NCBI GenBank assembly: GCA_958296005.1
Contig: CATQHQ010000002.1
Coordinates: 676,501-740,500, forward strand
Length of the DNA: 64,000 nt
Direction of reading: 5' to 3'
Source of the DNA: Longimicrobiales bacterium
GTDB taxonomy: Bacteria > Gemmatimonadota > Gemmatimonadetes > Longimicrobiales > Gaopeijiaceae
Part shown: one piece after another, positions 16,526 to 24,875 of the stretch
How the letters are laid out: every line of letters starts with the position of its first letter
Numbering within the stretch: position 1 is the stretch's first letter
Translations under genes and position numbers: made by a program
Notes under the pieces: generated by a model
What the model was told of the DNA's origin: nothing
The model's input: the letters and a program-made list of their open reading frames with translations, nothing else
Database searches by the model: none

Positions 16526-18453
16526 CGCGCCCTCTCCCTGTGGCCTTGAACCAAGCTCTCCCATGTACGCAAGGCCGAAGTTGCCGCCTCCTCGCCGCCG
16601 GGTCCAGCCGATCGGGCAGTGGCGCACCCGGCTTGGACCGCCGCTTCCACATCCTGAACAGAAGCGCCCGTCTGCAGCGCGCCTCGCAGGTGGGCTCGCA
16701 GTTGCGGCTCCGCGTGCCACGTCACGAGCATCGCCACAAGGCACAGCTCCCGCGTGCGCAACGGCAGCCCTGGGCGGCTCATCATCGCCCCGTAGCCGTA
16801 CTCGACCACGGTTCCCGGCAGATCCGGGTGCAGGTCCGAGAGATGGTCCATGAGGCGCGGGTAGCCCGACCCGTAGACGGCCCGGCACGCCTTCTCGCCC
16901 CGTTCGGCGGCCGTGCCACCGACAGCCTCGTCGTCGTCTTCTGCACGGTCTCCGGCTCCCGACGGCCGAAGCTCGGCCCAGACAGCGAACGCGGCCAGCC
17001 CTGCCGGAAAGCCCGTGACGAAGCACGACATGAGCAGGAGCTCGTCGACCTCCGGCGGGCTGCAACGGGAGGCCGCGTCGGCCAACGAGCCGCGCAGGAG
17101 CCCCGGCTCCCGGGTGCCGAGCGCTGCCGCCACCGCCAGCAGCTGCCGCACCGCGTCGCAAGCGAGACTGTCCGCCGAGTCGGCTTGGGCCGGCCCGTCG
17201 GACTCGGGGCGCCGGGCGGCCGTGCGCGCGGCCTTCCCGTCTGCAGGCGCCCCTTCGTCCTCCGGCCACCCTCGGTCCCCCTCCAGCACGTCCCCCTGGT
17301 GCTCTCCGAGCCGGGGCGGGAACCGGCGCAGGGTGGCCCGCTGGCCGTCCCAGCGCAGCGGCGAGGGAACGTCCACGTAGCCGGCGACGTGGGGGTGGTC
17401 CGCCTTCCGCAACATGCCGGAGGCGATCGCCTGCGGGTCCTTCACTGCTGACGCCACGCTGTGAATCGGAGCCGCCGGCACGCCGTGCGCCCGCAGCAAC
17501 GCCAGCAGGGCGTCGGCGGAAAGTTGGCGAGTGCGCTCCGAGATCACCTCGGCCAAGTACTCCCGGTTCGCTACCCTCCCGGCGTTCTGCGCGTACTCCG
17601 GCTGCGCCCCCAGGTCGTCCAGCTCCAGCGCGGTGCAGAGGCGAGCGAACGCGGCGTTGTTGCCGCCGGCGATCATCACGGACCTGCCGTCGGCGCACGG
17701 AAACGCCTCGGACGGCGCGATCATCGCAATTCCCGTCCCCATCCGCGGTGGCTCCTCGCCCGTCGCCAAGCAGCCCGTCAGGTGGTAGGACATCAGCGCC
17801 AGCGCAGTGTCCAGGAGCGCGGCGGTCACATGCGTCCCCCGGCCTGTGCGCTCCCGCTCCATCAGCGCGCCTAGGACGCCGGTCGCCACCCAAACGCCCG
17901 TCCCCAGGTCCACGATCGAGCTCCCAACCCGCACCGGGTTGCCCTCCGGCTCCCCAGTCACCGACACGAGGCCCGAGCGCGCCTGAAAGAGCGAATCGTA
18001 CCCCGGGTCGTCCCTTAAGGGTCCCGTCGGCCCGTGGGACGTCACCGACACGTACACCACGCCGGGGTTGGCCGCCCGCACCGTCTCGTACCCGATGCCC
18101 AGCCGCTCCGCCACGCCGCGCCGGAACGCCTCGACCACCACATCGGCCTCGCCGGCGAGCTGCTGCGCCCGCTCCCGGTCCTCGTCGCGCCTCAAGTTCA
18201 GCACCACGGCCCGCTTGTTTCGGTTCGCGACCTGGAAGACGGGACTGTCCTCGCCGACCCACGGCGGTCCCCAGGTCCGGGCCGCGTCGCCCCCCGGCGG
18301 CTCGACCTTGATCACGTCGGCGCCCATGTCCCCCAGGATCTGGGTCGCGTAGGGGCCGGCGACGTTCTGGCTGAAGTCCAGCACCCGCATCCCGGCGAGC
18401 GGGGCGAACGCCGGGCCGGCGTTAGGGTCCTGCGACCGTTCCTCTGGCTGCAC
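16519..18453 (-). CDS. Family III CoA-transferase (CaiB/BaiF) fused to a carboxymuconolactone decarboxylase-like domain
   Basis: The 644-residue product has two parts. Residues 20-400 are a CaiB/BaiF CoA-transferase, which moves CoA between carboxylic acids: LAGMRVLDFSQNVAGPYATQ, DMGADVIKVEPPGGD, and the putative nucleophile Asp182 in SSIVDLGTGVW. After a charged, low-complexity linker (about 410-465), residues 470-640 resemble PcaC/AhpD-type carboxymuconolactone decarboxylase domains (ELLLMSCFVTGFPAGL; RTRELCLVAMLVTWHAEP), without an AhpD CxxC pair. The GTG at 18453 is chosen because it just precedes the conserved start; the frame is open to 18585. Fusion of these two families is not one I recognise as standard. 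The gene diverges from the metalloprotease-like gene. Confidence 0.82.
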   Translation of the reverse strand: MQPEERSQDPNAGPAFAPLAGMRVLDFSQNVAGPYATQILGDMGADVIKVEPPGGDAARTWGPPWVGEDSPVFQVANRNKRAVVLNLRRDEDRERAQQLAGEADVVVEAFRRGVAERLGIGYETVRAANPGVVYVSVTSHGPTGPLRDDPGYDSLFQARSGLVSVTGEPEGNPVRVGSSIVDLGTGVWVATGVLGALMERERTGRGTHVTAALLDTALALMSYHLTGCLATGEEPPRMGTGIAMIAPSEAFPCADGRSVMIAGGNNAAFARLCTALELDDLGAQPEYAQNAGRVANREYLAEVISERTRQLSADALLALLRAHGVPAAPIHSVASAVKDPQAIASGMLRKADHPHVAGYVDVPSPLRWDGQRATLRRFPPRLGEHQGDVLEGDRGWPEDEGAPADGKAARTAARRPESDGPAQADSADSLACDAVRQLLAVAAALGTREPGLLRGSLADAASRCSPPEVDELLLMSCFVTGFPAGLAAFAVWAELRPSGAGDRAEDDDEAVGGTAAERGEKACRAVYGSGYPRLMDHLSDLHPDLPGTVVEYGYGAMMSRPGLPLRTRELCLVAMLVTWHAEPQLRAHLRGALQTGASVQDVEAAVQAGCATARSAGPGGEEAATSALRTWESLVQGHRERARC

Positions 18454-18554
18454 AGGGTCCTCGACACTTTCTGGAGTGGAAATCGCGTAGCTTCTATAAG
18501 TAGTATGCGCCCGGCGCACGCGCCTACAGGAGACCGGCAGGAGGGACGAGGCCA

Positions 18555-19478
18555 ATGGAGACGATTCGCATCCCCAACAGCGCAACCTATTCCCCGATCG
18601 CTTTGGCCGACGTCATCTTCGCCGCCCCGCTGGCGTCCCGGCTGCTGCTGGGGGCGACGCTCCCCGGCCGCTTGATCCAAGCCGCCGCCTTCGGAGCGTA
18701 CGCCGGAAGCGCCCTGGGCGACTGGGCGAGCCGCAGGGGCGTGAGGAAGATCGACTTCCTGAAGACCTACTCGGCGGACGTCCGCCACATGGAAGAGATG
18801 TCCGAGTCCCAGCGGCTGGCGGACGTGCGGCGCATTTCCGAGGAGCTCATGGCGACCCCGGCCCCTGCCGATGAACGGCCTCGCGACGTAGTGGCCGTCG
18901 ACGTAAACGAGCGCCTGACTTCCTACATCGCCGGCGTTACCGGCCAGCGGGTGGAGACCAGCAGCTCGGTGCGGGAGATGACCCTGGCCCGCCTCCTCAT
19001 GCCCTTCGCCGTCGGCAGCTGCGACATCCTCTCGGGCGACGTGGCGGTCTTCAGGGACACCGGCGTCTTCGAGCCCCACGTCCTGGCCCACGAGTTCTGC
19101 CACAGGAAGGGGTACCTGAAGGAGCTGGAAGCCCAGGCCTTGGCCTACTTGGCCCTCTCCGGCTCCCAGGACCCGCGGCTCCGGCGGGCGGCGCTGGCGG
19201 AACGCATCTACCGCAACCTTCGGGTGCTGGACGGCGACGATCCGGCTCGGTACGGCGAGATGCTGGACGAGACGCCCCTCGAGGGCGGCGTGCTGGACGA
19301 CTTCCGAAGGCTTCGGCCACCGGGTCGCCGCGATGGGGTCGTCTCCAGCGCCATGCGCGAGATGTACGACGCCCGCATGAAGCTCACGGGCCAGAACGGT
19401 CTCTCGGACTACGACCGGGGCTTCACCAACTTCCTCTACACCTACGAGAAATCGGCCGCTCGAGGACGCGCCGCATGA
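18555..19478 (+). CDS. HExxH putative metallopeptidase (DUF3810-like)
   Basis: The 307-residue protein has an N-terminal hydrophobic region (residues 15-55, two likely membrane segments). Its catalytic-looking motif is HVLAHEFCHRKGYLKELEAQ (about residues 178-197), where HEFCH fits the zinc HExxH pattern and the following Glu residues could be the third ligand. The motif plus LAYLALSGSQDP resembles DUF3810 proteins, which have an H-E-x-x-H-x-x-G arrangement and are predicted membrane metalloproteases. AGGAGG lies about 10 nt before the ATG. It overlaps the next gene by 4 bp (ATGA). Substrate is unknown. Confidence 0.6.
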   Translation: METIRIPNSATYSPIALADVIFAAPLASRLLLGATLPGRLIQAAAFGAYAGSALGDWASRRGVRKIDFLKTYSADVRHMEEMSESQRLADVRRISEELMATPAPADERPRDVVAVDVNERLTSYIAGVTGQRVETSSSVREMTLARLLMPFAVGSCDILSGDVAVFRDTGVFEPHVLAHEFCHRKGYLKELEAQALAYLALSGSQDPRLRRAALAERIYRNLRVLDGDDPARYGEMLDETPLEGGVLDDFRRLRPPGRRDGVVSSAMREMYDARMKLTGQNGLSDYDRGFTNFLYTYEKSAARGRAA

Positions 19479-20059
19479 GCCGCCTGCTCGCCGTCCACGG
19501 CAAGGCCGCCAGCGACCTGGCCTACATCCGGGACACGATGGACCGATCCAGCCGGTTCACGGCGGTGTCGGGGTGGGGAGGCTTAGGGACGGCGGCAGTG
19601 GCGTTTGCTGCCGCGCCGTTGGCTCACGGACAGGCGAGCGCCGGCAGGTGGCTGGCCACATGGATCGCGGCGGCCGTCCTCGGGTTCGCCGTGGGGGGCG
19701 CGTCGATTGTTCTCAAGGCTCGCAGGTCGAGGGAGCCGCTGGCCCGAGGTGCGGGCCGGCGCTTTGCCCTGGGGCTGGGCCCGCCCGTCTTTGTCGGCGG
19801 ACTGCTGACGGTTGCCCTGCACTCTGCCGGGGCGACCGCCCTCCTCCCCGCAACGTGGCTGCTGGTCTTCGGCGCCGGACTCGTCACCGCCGGCGCTTGG
19901 TCCGTCCCGGCGGTCCCGGCGATGGGCCTCGCCTTCCTCTTGGCAGGGGCGGCCGCGGTCTTCGCCGGCCCGGATTGGGGCGACTACTTCATGGCCGCGG
20001 GCTTCGGCGGGATCAACCTCGCCGGCGGCGTCTACGTCGTTCGGAAGTACGGTGGCTGA
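19475..20059 (+). CDS. Conserved integral membrane protein
   Basis: The 194-residue protein has a short soluble N-terminus (VHGKAASDLAYIRDTMDRSS) and then five or six hydrophobic segments up to GINLAGGVYVVRKYGG. I do not recognise an enzyme motif. In many Gemmatimonadota- and Acidobacteria-like genomes membrane proteins of this build lie next to a one-domain winged-helix regulator, as here. The start overlaps the metalloprotease-like gene by 4 bp, and the end meets the regulator, giving a tight three-gene operon. It may be the sensor or target partner of the regulator, which is inference from context. Confidence 0.65.
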   Translation: MSRLLAVHGKAASDLAYIRDTMDRSSRFTAVSGWGGLGTAAVAFAAAPLAHGQASAGRWLATWIAAAVLGFAVGGASIVLKARRSREPLARGAGRRFALGLGPPVFVGGLLTVALHSAGATALLPATWLLVFGAGLVTAGAWSVPAVPAMGLAFLLAGAAAVFAGPDWGDYFMAAGFGGINLAGGVYVVRKYGG

Positions 20060-20075
20060 AGGGAGCCGAGCTGTC

Positions 20076-20450
20076 GTGCCTCGTTCGCCGTCGCGCCCTC
20101 CGTTGCTCCGCGCCGGAGGGGCGGCGAGCAGCTTGGACAACGTCATCCACCAACGGGTTCGCCTGGGAATTGCGGCGGCCCTGGCCGCCGAGGAACCCCT
20201 GGCCTTCACCGACCTGAAGCGGTTGCTGGACCTGACCGACGGCAACCTGTCTGCTCACCTGCGCAAGCTGGAGGAAGCCGGCTACGTGTCCTGCGACAAG
20301 AGCTTCCGTCGGCGACGGCCCCTGACCCGCTACCGCCTGACTCTCGAAGGCCGCCGTGCGCTGGAGGAGTACTTGTGCCACATGGAGTCCCTCATCGGAG
20401 CGGCTCGGGCACCGCGGGGCGACCAGCCCAACGCCGGGACGCGCAACTGA
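20076..20450 (+). CDS. Winged-helix transcriptional regulator (HTH_34 type)
   Basis: The 124-residue protein is a single winged-helix DNA-binding domain: LDNVIHQRVRLGIAAALAAE, FTDLKRLLDLTDGNLSAHLR (recognition helix TDGNLSAHLRKLEEAGYV) and the wing YRLTLEGRRALEEYL. This is the PF13601-type family related to MarR/ArsR. It lacks an effector or sensor domain and cysteine metal ligands. The GTG at 20076 has AAGGGAGC 10-15 nt upstream; an in-frame GTG at 20052 inside the preceding gene is an alternative. It probably regulates its own operon with the two membrane genes upstream. The stop lies 3 bp from the convergent outer-membrane gene. Confidence 0.8.
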   Translation: MPRSPSRPPLLRAGGAASSLDNVIHQRVRLGIAAALAAEEPLAFTDLKRLLDLTDGNLSAHLRKLEEAGYVSCDKSFRRRRPLTRYRLTLEGRRALEEYLCHMESLIGAARAPRGDQPNAGTRN

Positions 20451-20453
20451 GGC

Positions 20454-22652
20454 CTACAGGTACGGTCGGAGCCACTGATCGACCGACACCACCAGCTCGA
20501 AGCGGCCGCCGGGGAACCCCCACGCTCCGTCGATCCGCACGGTTTCGTAAAGCGTAGCCAGCCCGGCCCCGACGTAGCCCCGAACACCTCCGGTCGAGAG
20601 CACGCCCCACTCCCGGACCGAGTCGTCCGTCGCCATCCCTGCCGCGCCCGCGCCCGCAAGCCCGCGGATCGCCAGCCACCCAGGCACCAGGGTCGCCGAC
20701 GCTTCGGCCCGCGCGAGGATGAACCCTCGCCCTCCGTACTCTCGGAACGGGTGGCCAGGCAACGTCCCTCGTCCTCCCACAAAGAAGAGAAGGTGGGATG
20801 GCGTCGCCCCCCAGGAGCGTCCCGCCTCCACCGACGCCGAAGCCCAGCGCGACAGGTTGACGGCGGTCGTCCGCCCTTCGATGCGCACCGTCAAGCTCGC
20901 CGTCCCGACGCCTTCCCACCGCCCGGCGGTCCCGCGCACCCCGACCTCGGCGCCCCACGCTCCAGACCCGCCCCAGCGGTGGGAGTACCCCGCCCGCACG
21001 CCCCACAACACGCCGTCGGCGGGCTGACGGATGCCTCTGGCCGGGGGTGGTGGGGCTGCGCCGCCGCTCCGTTCCCGCTCGAACCAGCTCGCCGACGCCC
21101 CCGAGTGCCGCTCCGCGAAGCCGGCGACCGACGCCACGTTCCCGCCGGCCCCCCGCCGCGTAAGCGACACGCGGGCGCCGGAAGCGAAGAACGGGTCGCT
21201 GTAGTCCCGCTGCCACGCCAGCGCCGCCAGGGTGTTGACGGCCCCCGAAGCGCCGGGCCGGGGACCCGCGTCCCTCAGCTGCCGCCCGAACGCCTCCACC
21301 GTCGCCGCGACCCGGCCACCAGCGAGCGACCACTCGGGCAACCATTTGGCTCGGAGCACCCCGCTGGCTTTCCGGTTCCACGTCCCAACTCCGCCCAGTG
21401 CCTCCAGCCGCGTTCCCCCGGACGGCGAGTACGACGCCCCCAACCCAACGTACACCCCTTCCGCCGCGTTGGCCCGCAGCACCGACGACACCCCATCCGC
21501 GTACAAGCGCAGCCGGGGCAGCCCGCTTGCCAACCGGGTCCGCGCCGCGCTTCGAGCTTCGGCCTCCAGCTTCGCCATGCTCACCGGCGACAGCCCTTCC
21601 TCCGCCATCCGGTCCGCCAGCCCAGTTCGGAACGCGGTCGAGTCCGCCGACCCGTAGGGAAGCCGCACCACCGCCGGGCCGCGGAAGAAGTCGTCCCCCA
21701 GCTCCGCCGCGAAGTCGTACTCGGTCACCTCCAGCTTGGCACGGATTACCGAGCCCACGGGCAGATCCACTTCCGGCGTCTCACGCCTCACCTCCACCGT
21801 CTGGCGGTAGGGCAGCCAATACTGCCCCTCCCACAGAGCGTGCTCGAGCCTCACGGTCGCTCGATCGGTGCGCGGATCCACGTAGGATGCCGGCGTGAAC
21901 GTGAAGTCCATCCGCACCAGACCGCCCGTCTCCGCCTCCAGAAAGACGCTGCCCACGAACGCCGGCGTGCCGCCGTCCCTGGGGCGCACCTCCACTTCGT
22001 AGACCCGCACCGGCGATGGCAGGGTAGGGACCTGCACCCGCAGCGAGTCCACGATTCGGTAGCGGTACCGCTCCTCGGCGCCTGCGCCCAGGGGATGGGG
22101 CACGCCCCGCACGTCGCGCCCTTCGCCGACGACGATCCGATCCCCAAAGCCGTTCTGCACGACGGTCAGGCGGTCGATGTAGTAGTCGAAGTCCCGCACC
22201 GGGAGGAACTCCTTCCGGCGCAGCCCACGCATCAGCTGGCGCGTTTGGCCGGAGCGGCTCCGGTAGAGGTCCAGCGCCACCTGGTCCACCCGGATCGGTA
22301 CCGGGGCGCCGCCGTCCTCCCGGTCCAGAAAGAAGTACACGTGACCTTCGGCTGCCGCTCGGTAGGCCGTTCCGAACGGGGCCGCCAAGCGAGCCGTCTG
22401 CGCTGCTCGGACCAAGCGCAACGCTGCCAGGGAGTCGGCGGGACCGCTGGTCTGTCCGTGGAGCGTCGCCGGCACGCACGCAAGAAGACAGCCGGCGAAG
22501 AGCAGGACTCCGGCGATCGGTGCGCCGCCGAAGACGGCTGGAAGCCCTAGGTGACGTCCTGCAGCGTCAGTCCGTGCTTCCGGAGGAACGCGTGGAGGCC
22601 CATCTTGTCGATTGACCGAAGCGCGGAGGTGGACACCTTGATCCGAACCCAC
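20454..22652 (-). CDS. Putative outer-membrane beta-barrel protein (DUF5686-like), start uncertain
   Basis: After a hydrophobic export segment (APIAGVLLFAGCLLACVPA) comes a soluble region rich in beta strands (DRLTVVQNGFGDRIVVGEG, VYEVEVRPRDGGTPAFVGSV, TGGLVRMDFTFTPASYVDP). A long C-terminal half of alternating Gly/Arg/aromatic strands follows, ending in RFELVVSVDQWLRPYL, as expected for a barrel. The layout resembles DUF5686/CarboxypepD_reg outer-membrane proteins without the regulatory domain. The frame has no ATG/GTG/TTG close to the signal segment; the nearest is the GTG at 22652, inside rpmB, giving an odd 40-residue leader. The start codon is therefore unresolved. The gene lies downstream of rpmB on the same strand. 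Confidence 0.68.
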   Translation of the reverse strand: MGSDQGVHLRASVNRQDGPPRVPPEARTDAAGRHLGLPAVFGGAPIAGVLLFAGCLLACVPATLHGQTSGPADSLAALRLVRAAQTARLAAPFGTAYRAAAEGHVYFFLDREDGGAPVPIRVDQVALDLYRSRSGQTRQLMRGLRRKEFLPVRDFDYYIDRLTVVQNGFGDRIVVGEGRDVRGVPHPLGAGAEERYRYRIVDSLRVQVPTLPSPVRVYEVEVRPRDGGTPAFVGSVFLEAETGGLVRMDFTFTPASYVDPRTDRATVRLEHALWEGQYWLPYRQTVEVRRETPEVDLPVGSVIRAKLEVTEYDFAAELGDDFFRGPAVVRLPYGSADSTAFRTGLADRMAEEGLSPVSMAKLEAEARSAARTRLASGLPRLRLYADGVSSVLRANAAEGVYVGLGASYSPSGGTRLEALGGVGTWNRKASGVLRAKWLPEWSLAGGRVAATVEAFGRQLRDAGPRPGASGAVNTLAALAWQRDYSDPFFASGARVSLTRRGAGGNVASVAGFAERHSGASASWFERERSGGAAPPPPARGIRQPADGVLWGVRAGYSHRWGGSGAWGAEVGVRGTAGRWEGVGTASLTVRIEGRTTAVNLSRWASASVEAGRSWGATPSHLLFFVGGRGTLPGHPFREYGGRGFILARAEASATLVPGWLAIRGLAGAGAAGMATDDSVREWGVLSTGGVRGYVGAGLATLYETVRIDGAWGFPGGRFELVVSVDQWLRPYL

Positions 22653-22786
22653 TTGCCCGCCTCGGGGTCGAATATTCGCTTCTTCTGAAGGTTCGGCAGC
22701 TGCCGTTTCTTCGTCTTGTTGTGGGCGTGGGAGACGTTGTAGCCCGTCAGGGGCCGCTTTCCCGTAATGGCGCACTTCCGGGACAT
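22547..22786 (-). CDS. rpmB: 50S ribosomal protein L28
   Basis: The 79-residue protein is L28 of the large ribosomal subunit: SRKCAITGKRPLTGYNVSHA, then NKTKKRQLPNLQKKRIF and VRIKVSTSALRSIDKMGL. Only one cysteine (Cys5) remains, so the four-cysteine zinc site of C+ paralogues is absent. It starts at 22786, directly after the rpmG stop, so rpmG-rpmB form an operon. Confidence 0.97.
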   Translation of the reverse strand: MSRKCAITGKRPLTGYNVSHAHNKTKKRQLPNLQKKRIFDPEAGKWVRIKVSTSALRSIDKMGLHAFLRKHGLTLQDVT

Positions 22787-22957
22787 CTACTTCTCTTCCT
22801 TGAAGAGGACGTGGCGACGGACGACGGGGTCGTACCGCTTCAACTGCAGCCGCTGCGGGTTGTTCCGCTTGTTCTTCGAGGTCGTGAACCGGTACGGGCT
22901 CTCCGAGCTGGACATCTTGATCGTGACCCGAGGGCCCTTGCCGGACTTCTTCGCCAT
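22787..22957 (-). CDS. rpmG: 50S ribosomal protein L33, zinc-independent form
   Basis: The 56-residue protein is L33: [20 protein letters not shown], then [20 protein letters not shown]. It has no cysteine at all, so it is the C- (zinc-free) form. The ATG at 22957 is set by the conserved [11 protein letters not shown] start and a GGGAGG Shine-Dalgarno just upstream (complement of 22960-22967). It leads the rpmG-rpmB pair. Confidence 0.96.
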   Translation of the reverse strand: MAKKSGKGPRVTIKMSSSESPYRFTTSKNKRNNPQRLQLKRYDPVVRRHVLFKEEK

Positions 22958-23045
22958 GGTTCCTCCCTGCCAGCCCCGCGGGTTCCGCTTCCCGGCGGTC
23001 CTCGGGGCTGGGACCGACCGCATCGCAACAAAAGCAAGCCCACCA

Positions 23046-23073
23046 AGATAGCAAGTTGACCCGGGTAGTCCAG
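23046..23073 (-). promoter_or_regulatory. Possible promoter for rpmG-rpmB
   Basis: On the minus strand TGGACT (complement of 23068-23073) and TATCTT (complement of 23046-23051) are separated by 16 bp, about 90 bp before the rpmG ATG. Each box matches four of six sigma-70 consensus bases. It overlaps the opposing rpmE promoter candidate. Confidence 0.3.
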
Positions 23074-23086
23074 TGGGATTAGACTT
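23057..23086 (+). promoter_or_regulatory. Probable promoter for rpmE (L31B)
   Basis: TTGACC at 23057-23062 and TAGACT at 23081-23086 are separated by 18 bp, matching five and four of six sigma-70 consensus bases. The rpmE start lies 57 bp downstream. No convincing AT-rich palindrome of the Zur type is seen in the 185-bp divergent region. Confidence 0.45.
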
Positions 23087-23142
23087 GGCGCTCCGTCGCC
23101 GATCCATCCCCGCGTCGCCGAGTGCGGTTCCCGGAAGCCAAC

Positions 23143-23391
23143 GTGAAGAAAGACATCCATCCCAACTACAGGCCCGTCGTCTTCCAGGACGTCTCCACGG
23201 GCTACGCCTTCCTTACCCGGTCCACCGTGCAGACCAAGCGGACCGTCCAGTGGGAGGACGGCAAGGAGTACCCCCTGGTCACGCTGGAAGTCTCCTCGTC
23301 GTCTCACCCGTTCTACACCGGAACCCAGCGTCTTCTGGACACTGCTGGACGGGTCGAGCGCTTCAGGAAGCGGTACGCAGGAGGCAAGTGA
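23143..23391 (+). CDS. rpmE2: 50S ribosomal protein L31, type B
   Basis: The 82-residue protein is type B L31: [20 protein letters not shown] followed by [10 protein letters not shown], and [20 protein letters not shown] near the end. It has no cysteines, so it is the zinc-independent form that can replace type A L31. The GTG at 23143 gives the canonical MKKDIHP start; an in-frame GTG 21 bp earlier would add seven unusual residues. It diverges from rpmG-rpmB. Confidence 0.95.
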   Translation: MKKDIHPNYRPVVFQDVSTGYAFLTRSTVQTKRTVQWEDGKEYPLVTLEVSSSSHPFYTGTQRLLDTAGRVERFRKRYAGGK

Positions 23392-23398
23392 GCCGTCG

Positions 23399-24040
23399 GT
23401 GACCGGTCGTCGGTGGCCCGTCCCGCCAGTCGATCATCTGGTCTACGCCGTTCCCGACGTGCCGGCGGGGGTGGCCGAAATGGAGGCGCGGCTGGGCGTC
23501 TCCTTCTCGCCCGGCGGCAGCCACCCGGGCCTGGGAACCCGCAACGCGCTTCTCCGGCTGGGCGACGGCGTCTACATGGAAGTGGTGGGACCCGACCCGG
23601 AGCAGCCGACGCCTCCCGATGGGCTCTGGCTGGCGGACGGCGGCCCTGTCTTGCCGGCTCTCGTCACTTGGGCCTCCCCCTCCAGCGACCTGAAGAGCCA
23701 AGCCGCGGGGCCGGCGCGCGGCCTTCTGGGTCCGATGCGCTCCATGTCCCGGCGCAACGACGACGGCAGCGTCCTCTCGTGGACTCTGACGATGCCCGTC
23801 CGCCCTCTCCCCAGGGCCGGCATCGTCCCCTTCTTCATCGACTGGGGCGACTCGGTCCACCCTTCGGCGGCCCTCCCCGACGCCGGCGTGCGGCTGACGG
23901 GACTCGTCGCCCGGCACCCGGAGCCGGTCGCGGTCGCCGGGGAGCTTGCGGCTCTGGGCGTGGAGATGCACGTCGAGAGAGGCGAGCCGGGGCTCCGCGC
24001 GACGCTGCAACGACGCGACGGAACCCGGATCCTGCTGTAG
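23399..24040 (+). CDS. Glyoxalase-like (VOC) domain protein
   Basis: The 213-residue protein begins VDHLVYAVPDVPAGVAEMEA and continues with GTRNALLRLGDGVYMEVVGP, the pattern of the PF13468 Glyoxalase_3 type of vicinal-oxygen-chelate proteins. A second, weaker half (PFFIDWGDSVHPS through TRILL) completes a pseudo-dimer. His13 and Glu62 are candidate metal ligands. The reaction is not predictable. It starts with GTG 8 bp after the rpmE stop and is probably cotranscribed. The end lies 20 bp from the convergent folE2 gene. Confidence 0.75.
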   Translation: MTGRRWPVPPVDHLVYAVPDVPAGVAEMEARLGVSFSPGGSHPGLGTRNALLRLGDGVYMEVVGPDPEQPTPPDGLWLADGGPVLPALVTWASPSSDLKSQAAGPARGLLGPMRSMSRRNDDGSVLSWTLTMPVRPLPRAGIVPFFIDWGDSVHPSAALPDAGVRLTGLVARHPEPVAVAGELAALGVEMHVERGEPGLRATLQRRDGTRILL

Positions 24041-24059
24041 CGAGGGCGGAGGCCTCGGC

Positions 24060-24875
24060 CTAGCTCGAAGACCCCGGCGGCGTTCCTTCCTCGACTTGCG
24101 CGTAGGCGTCGTGCTCGTGGATCGACTCGAAGTTGACCACGTGCACGTGAAACCACGTCACCCGCTCCACGGCCCGCAGGCGAACGGTGATCTCGCGCAC
24201 CAAGTCCTCGACGAAGCGGGGGTTGTCGTAGGCGCGCTCCGTGACCCACTTCTCGTCGGCGCGCTTGAGCACCGGGTACAGGCCGCACGACGCCGAGTCC
24301 TCGACCAGCTCGACCAGCTCCTCGATCCACAGCTCGCCCTGGAAGCGCGCCTGCAACGTCACCAAGCCCCGCTGGTTGTGGGCGCCCCGGGCGCTGATCT
24401 CCCGGGAGCAGGGGCAGAGCGTGGCGATCGGCACTTCCACCGTGAGCACGAAGTCCTCCTCCGAGCCAAGGGAGGCGTCGAAGGTGCAGTCGTAGGACAT
24501 GAGGCCGGCCACGTCCGTCACCGGCGCGCGCTTCTCCATGAAGTAGGGGAAGGACGCCCGCAGGTGGGCGGTCTCGGCGGCGAGGCGCCGTCGCATGATC
24601 CGGAGGATCCCGGGGATCGCCTCCACCGAGACTTCGCCGTCGTACGAGTTGAGGATCTCCATGAAGCGGCTCATGTGGGTGCCCTTGAACTGCTGCGGCA
24701 GGTCCACCGACATCTCGATCGTTCCCACCGTGTATTGGGCCGTCTGACGGCGATCCCGGACCGCGATGGGGAACCGGATGTTCTTGACCCCGACCCGGGC
24801 GATGGGAACTTGGCGCTCGTCGGGGTTGGCCTGAACGTCGACGAGGGGCGCCGTGCTGCCGGCGGACGCGCTCAC
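24060..24875 (-). CDS. folE2: GTP cyclohydrolase FolE2 (type IB)
   Basis: The 271-residue enzyme converts GTP to 7,8-dihydroneopterin triphosphate, the first step of folate (and queuosine) synthesis. The FolE2/MptA family is shown by the catalytic-cysteine motif ATLCPCSREISARGAHNQRG (Cys154, Cys156), by GTHMSRFMEIL, and by HVHVVNFESIHEHDA at the C-terminus. Unlike FolE it does not need zinc and can use other divalent metals. The start is a GTG overlapping the MazG-like gene's stop (GTGA), so the two are co-translated. Confidence 0.95.
   Translation of the reverse strand: MSASAGSTAPLVDVQANPDERQVPIARVGVKNIRFPIAVRDRRQTAQYTVGTIEMSVDLPQQFKGTHMSRFMEILNSYDGEVSVEAIPGILRIMRRRLAAETAHLRASFPYFMEKRAPVTDVAGLMSYDCTFDASLGSEEDFVLTVEVPIATLCPCSREISARGAHNQRGLVTLQARFQGELWIEELVELVEDSASCGLYPVLKRADEKWVTERAYDNPRFVEDLVREITVRLRAVERVTWFHVHVVNFESIHEHDAYAQVEEGTPPGSSS

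Noticed and set aside
22958-23142. A Zur operator in the ribosomal-protein divergent region
   Set aside because: No AT-rich palindrome of the expected form is present; only sigma-70-like boxes are seen.
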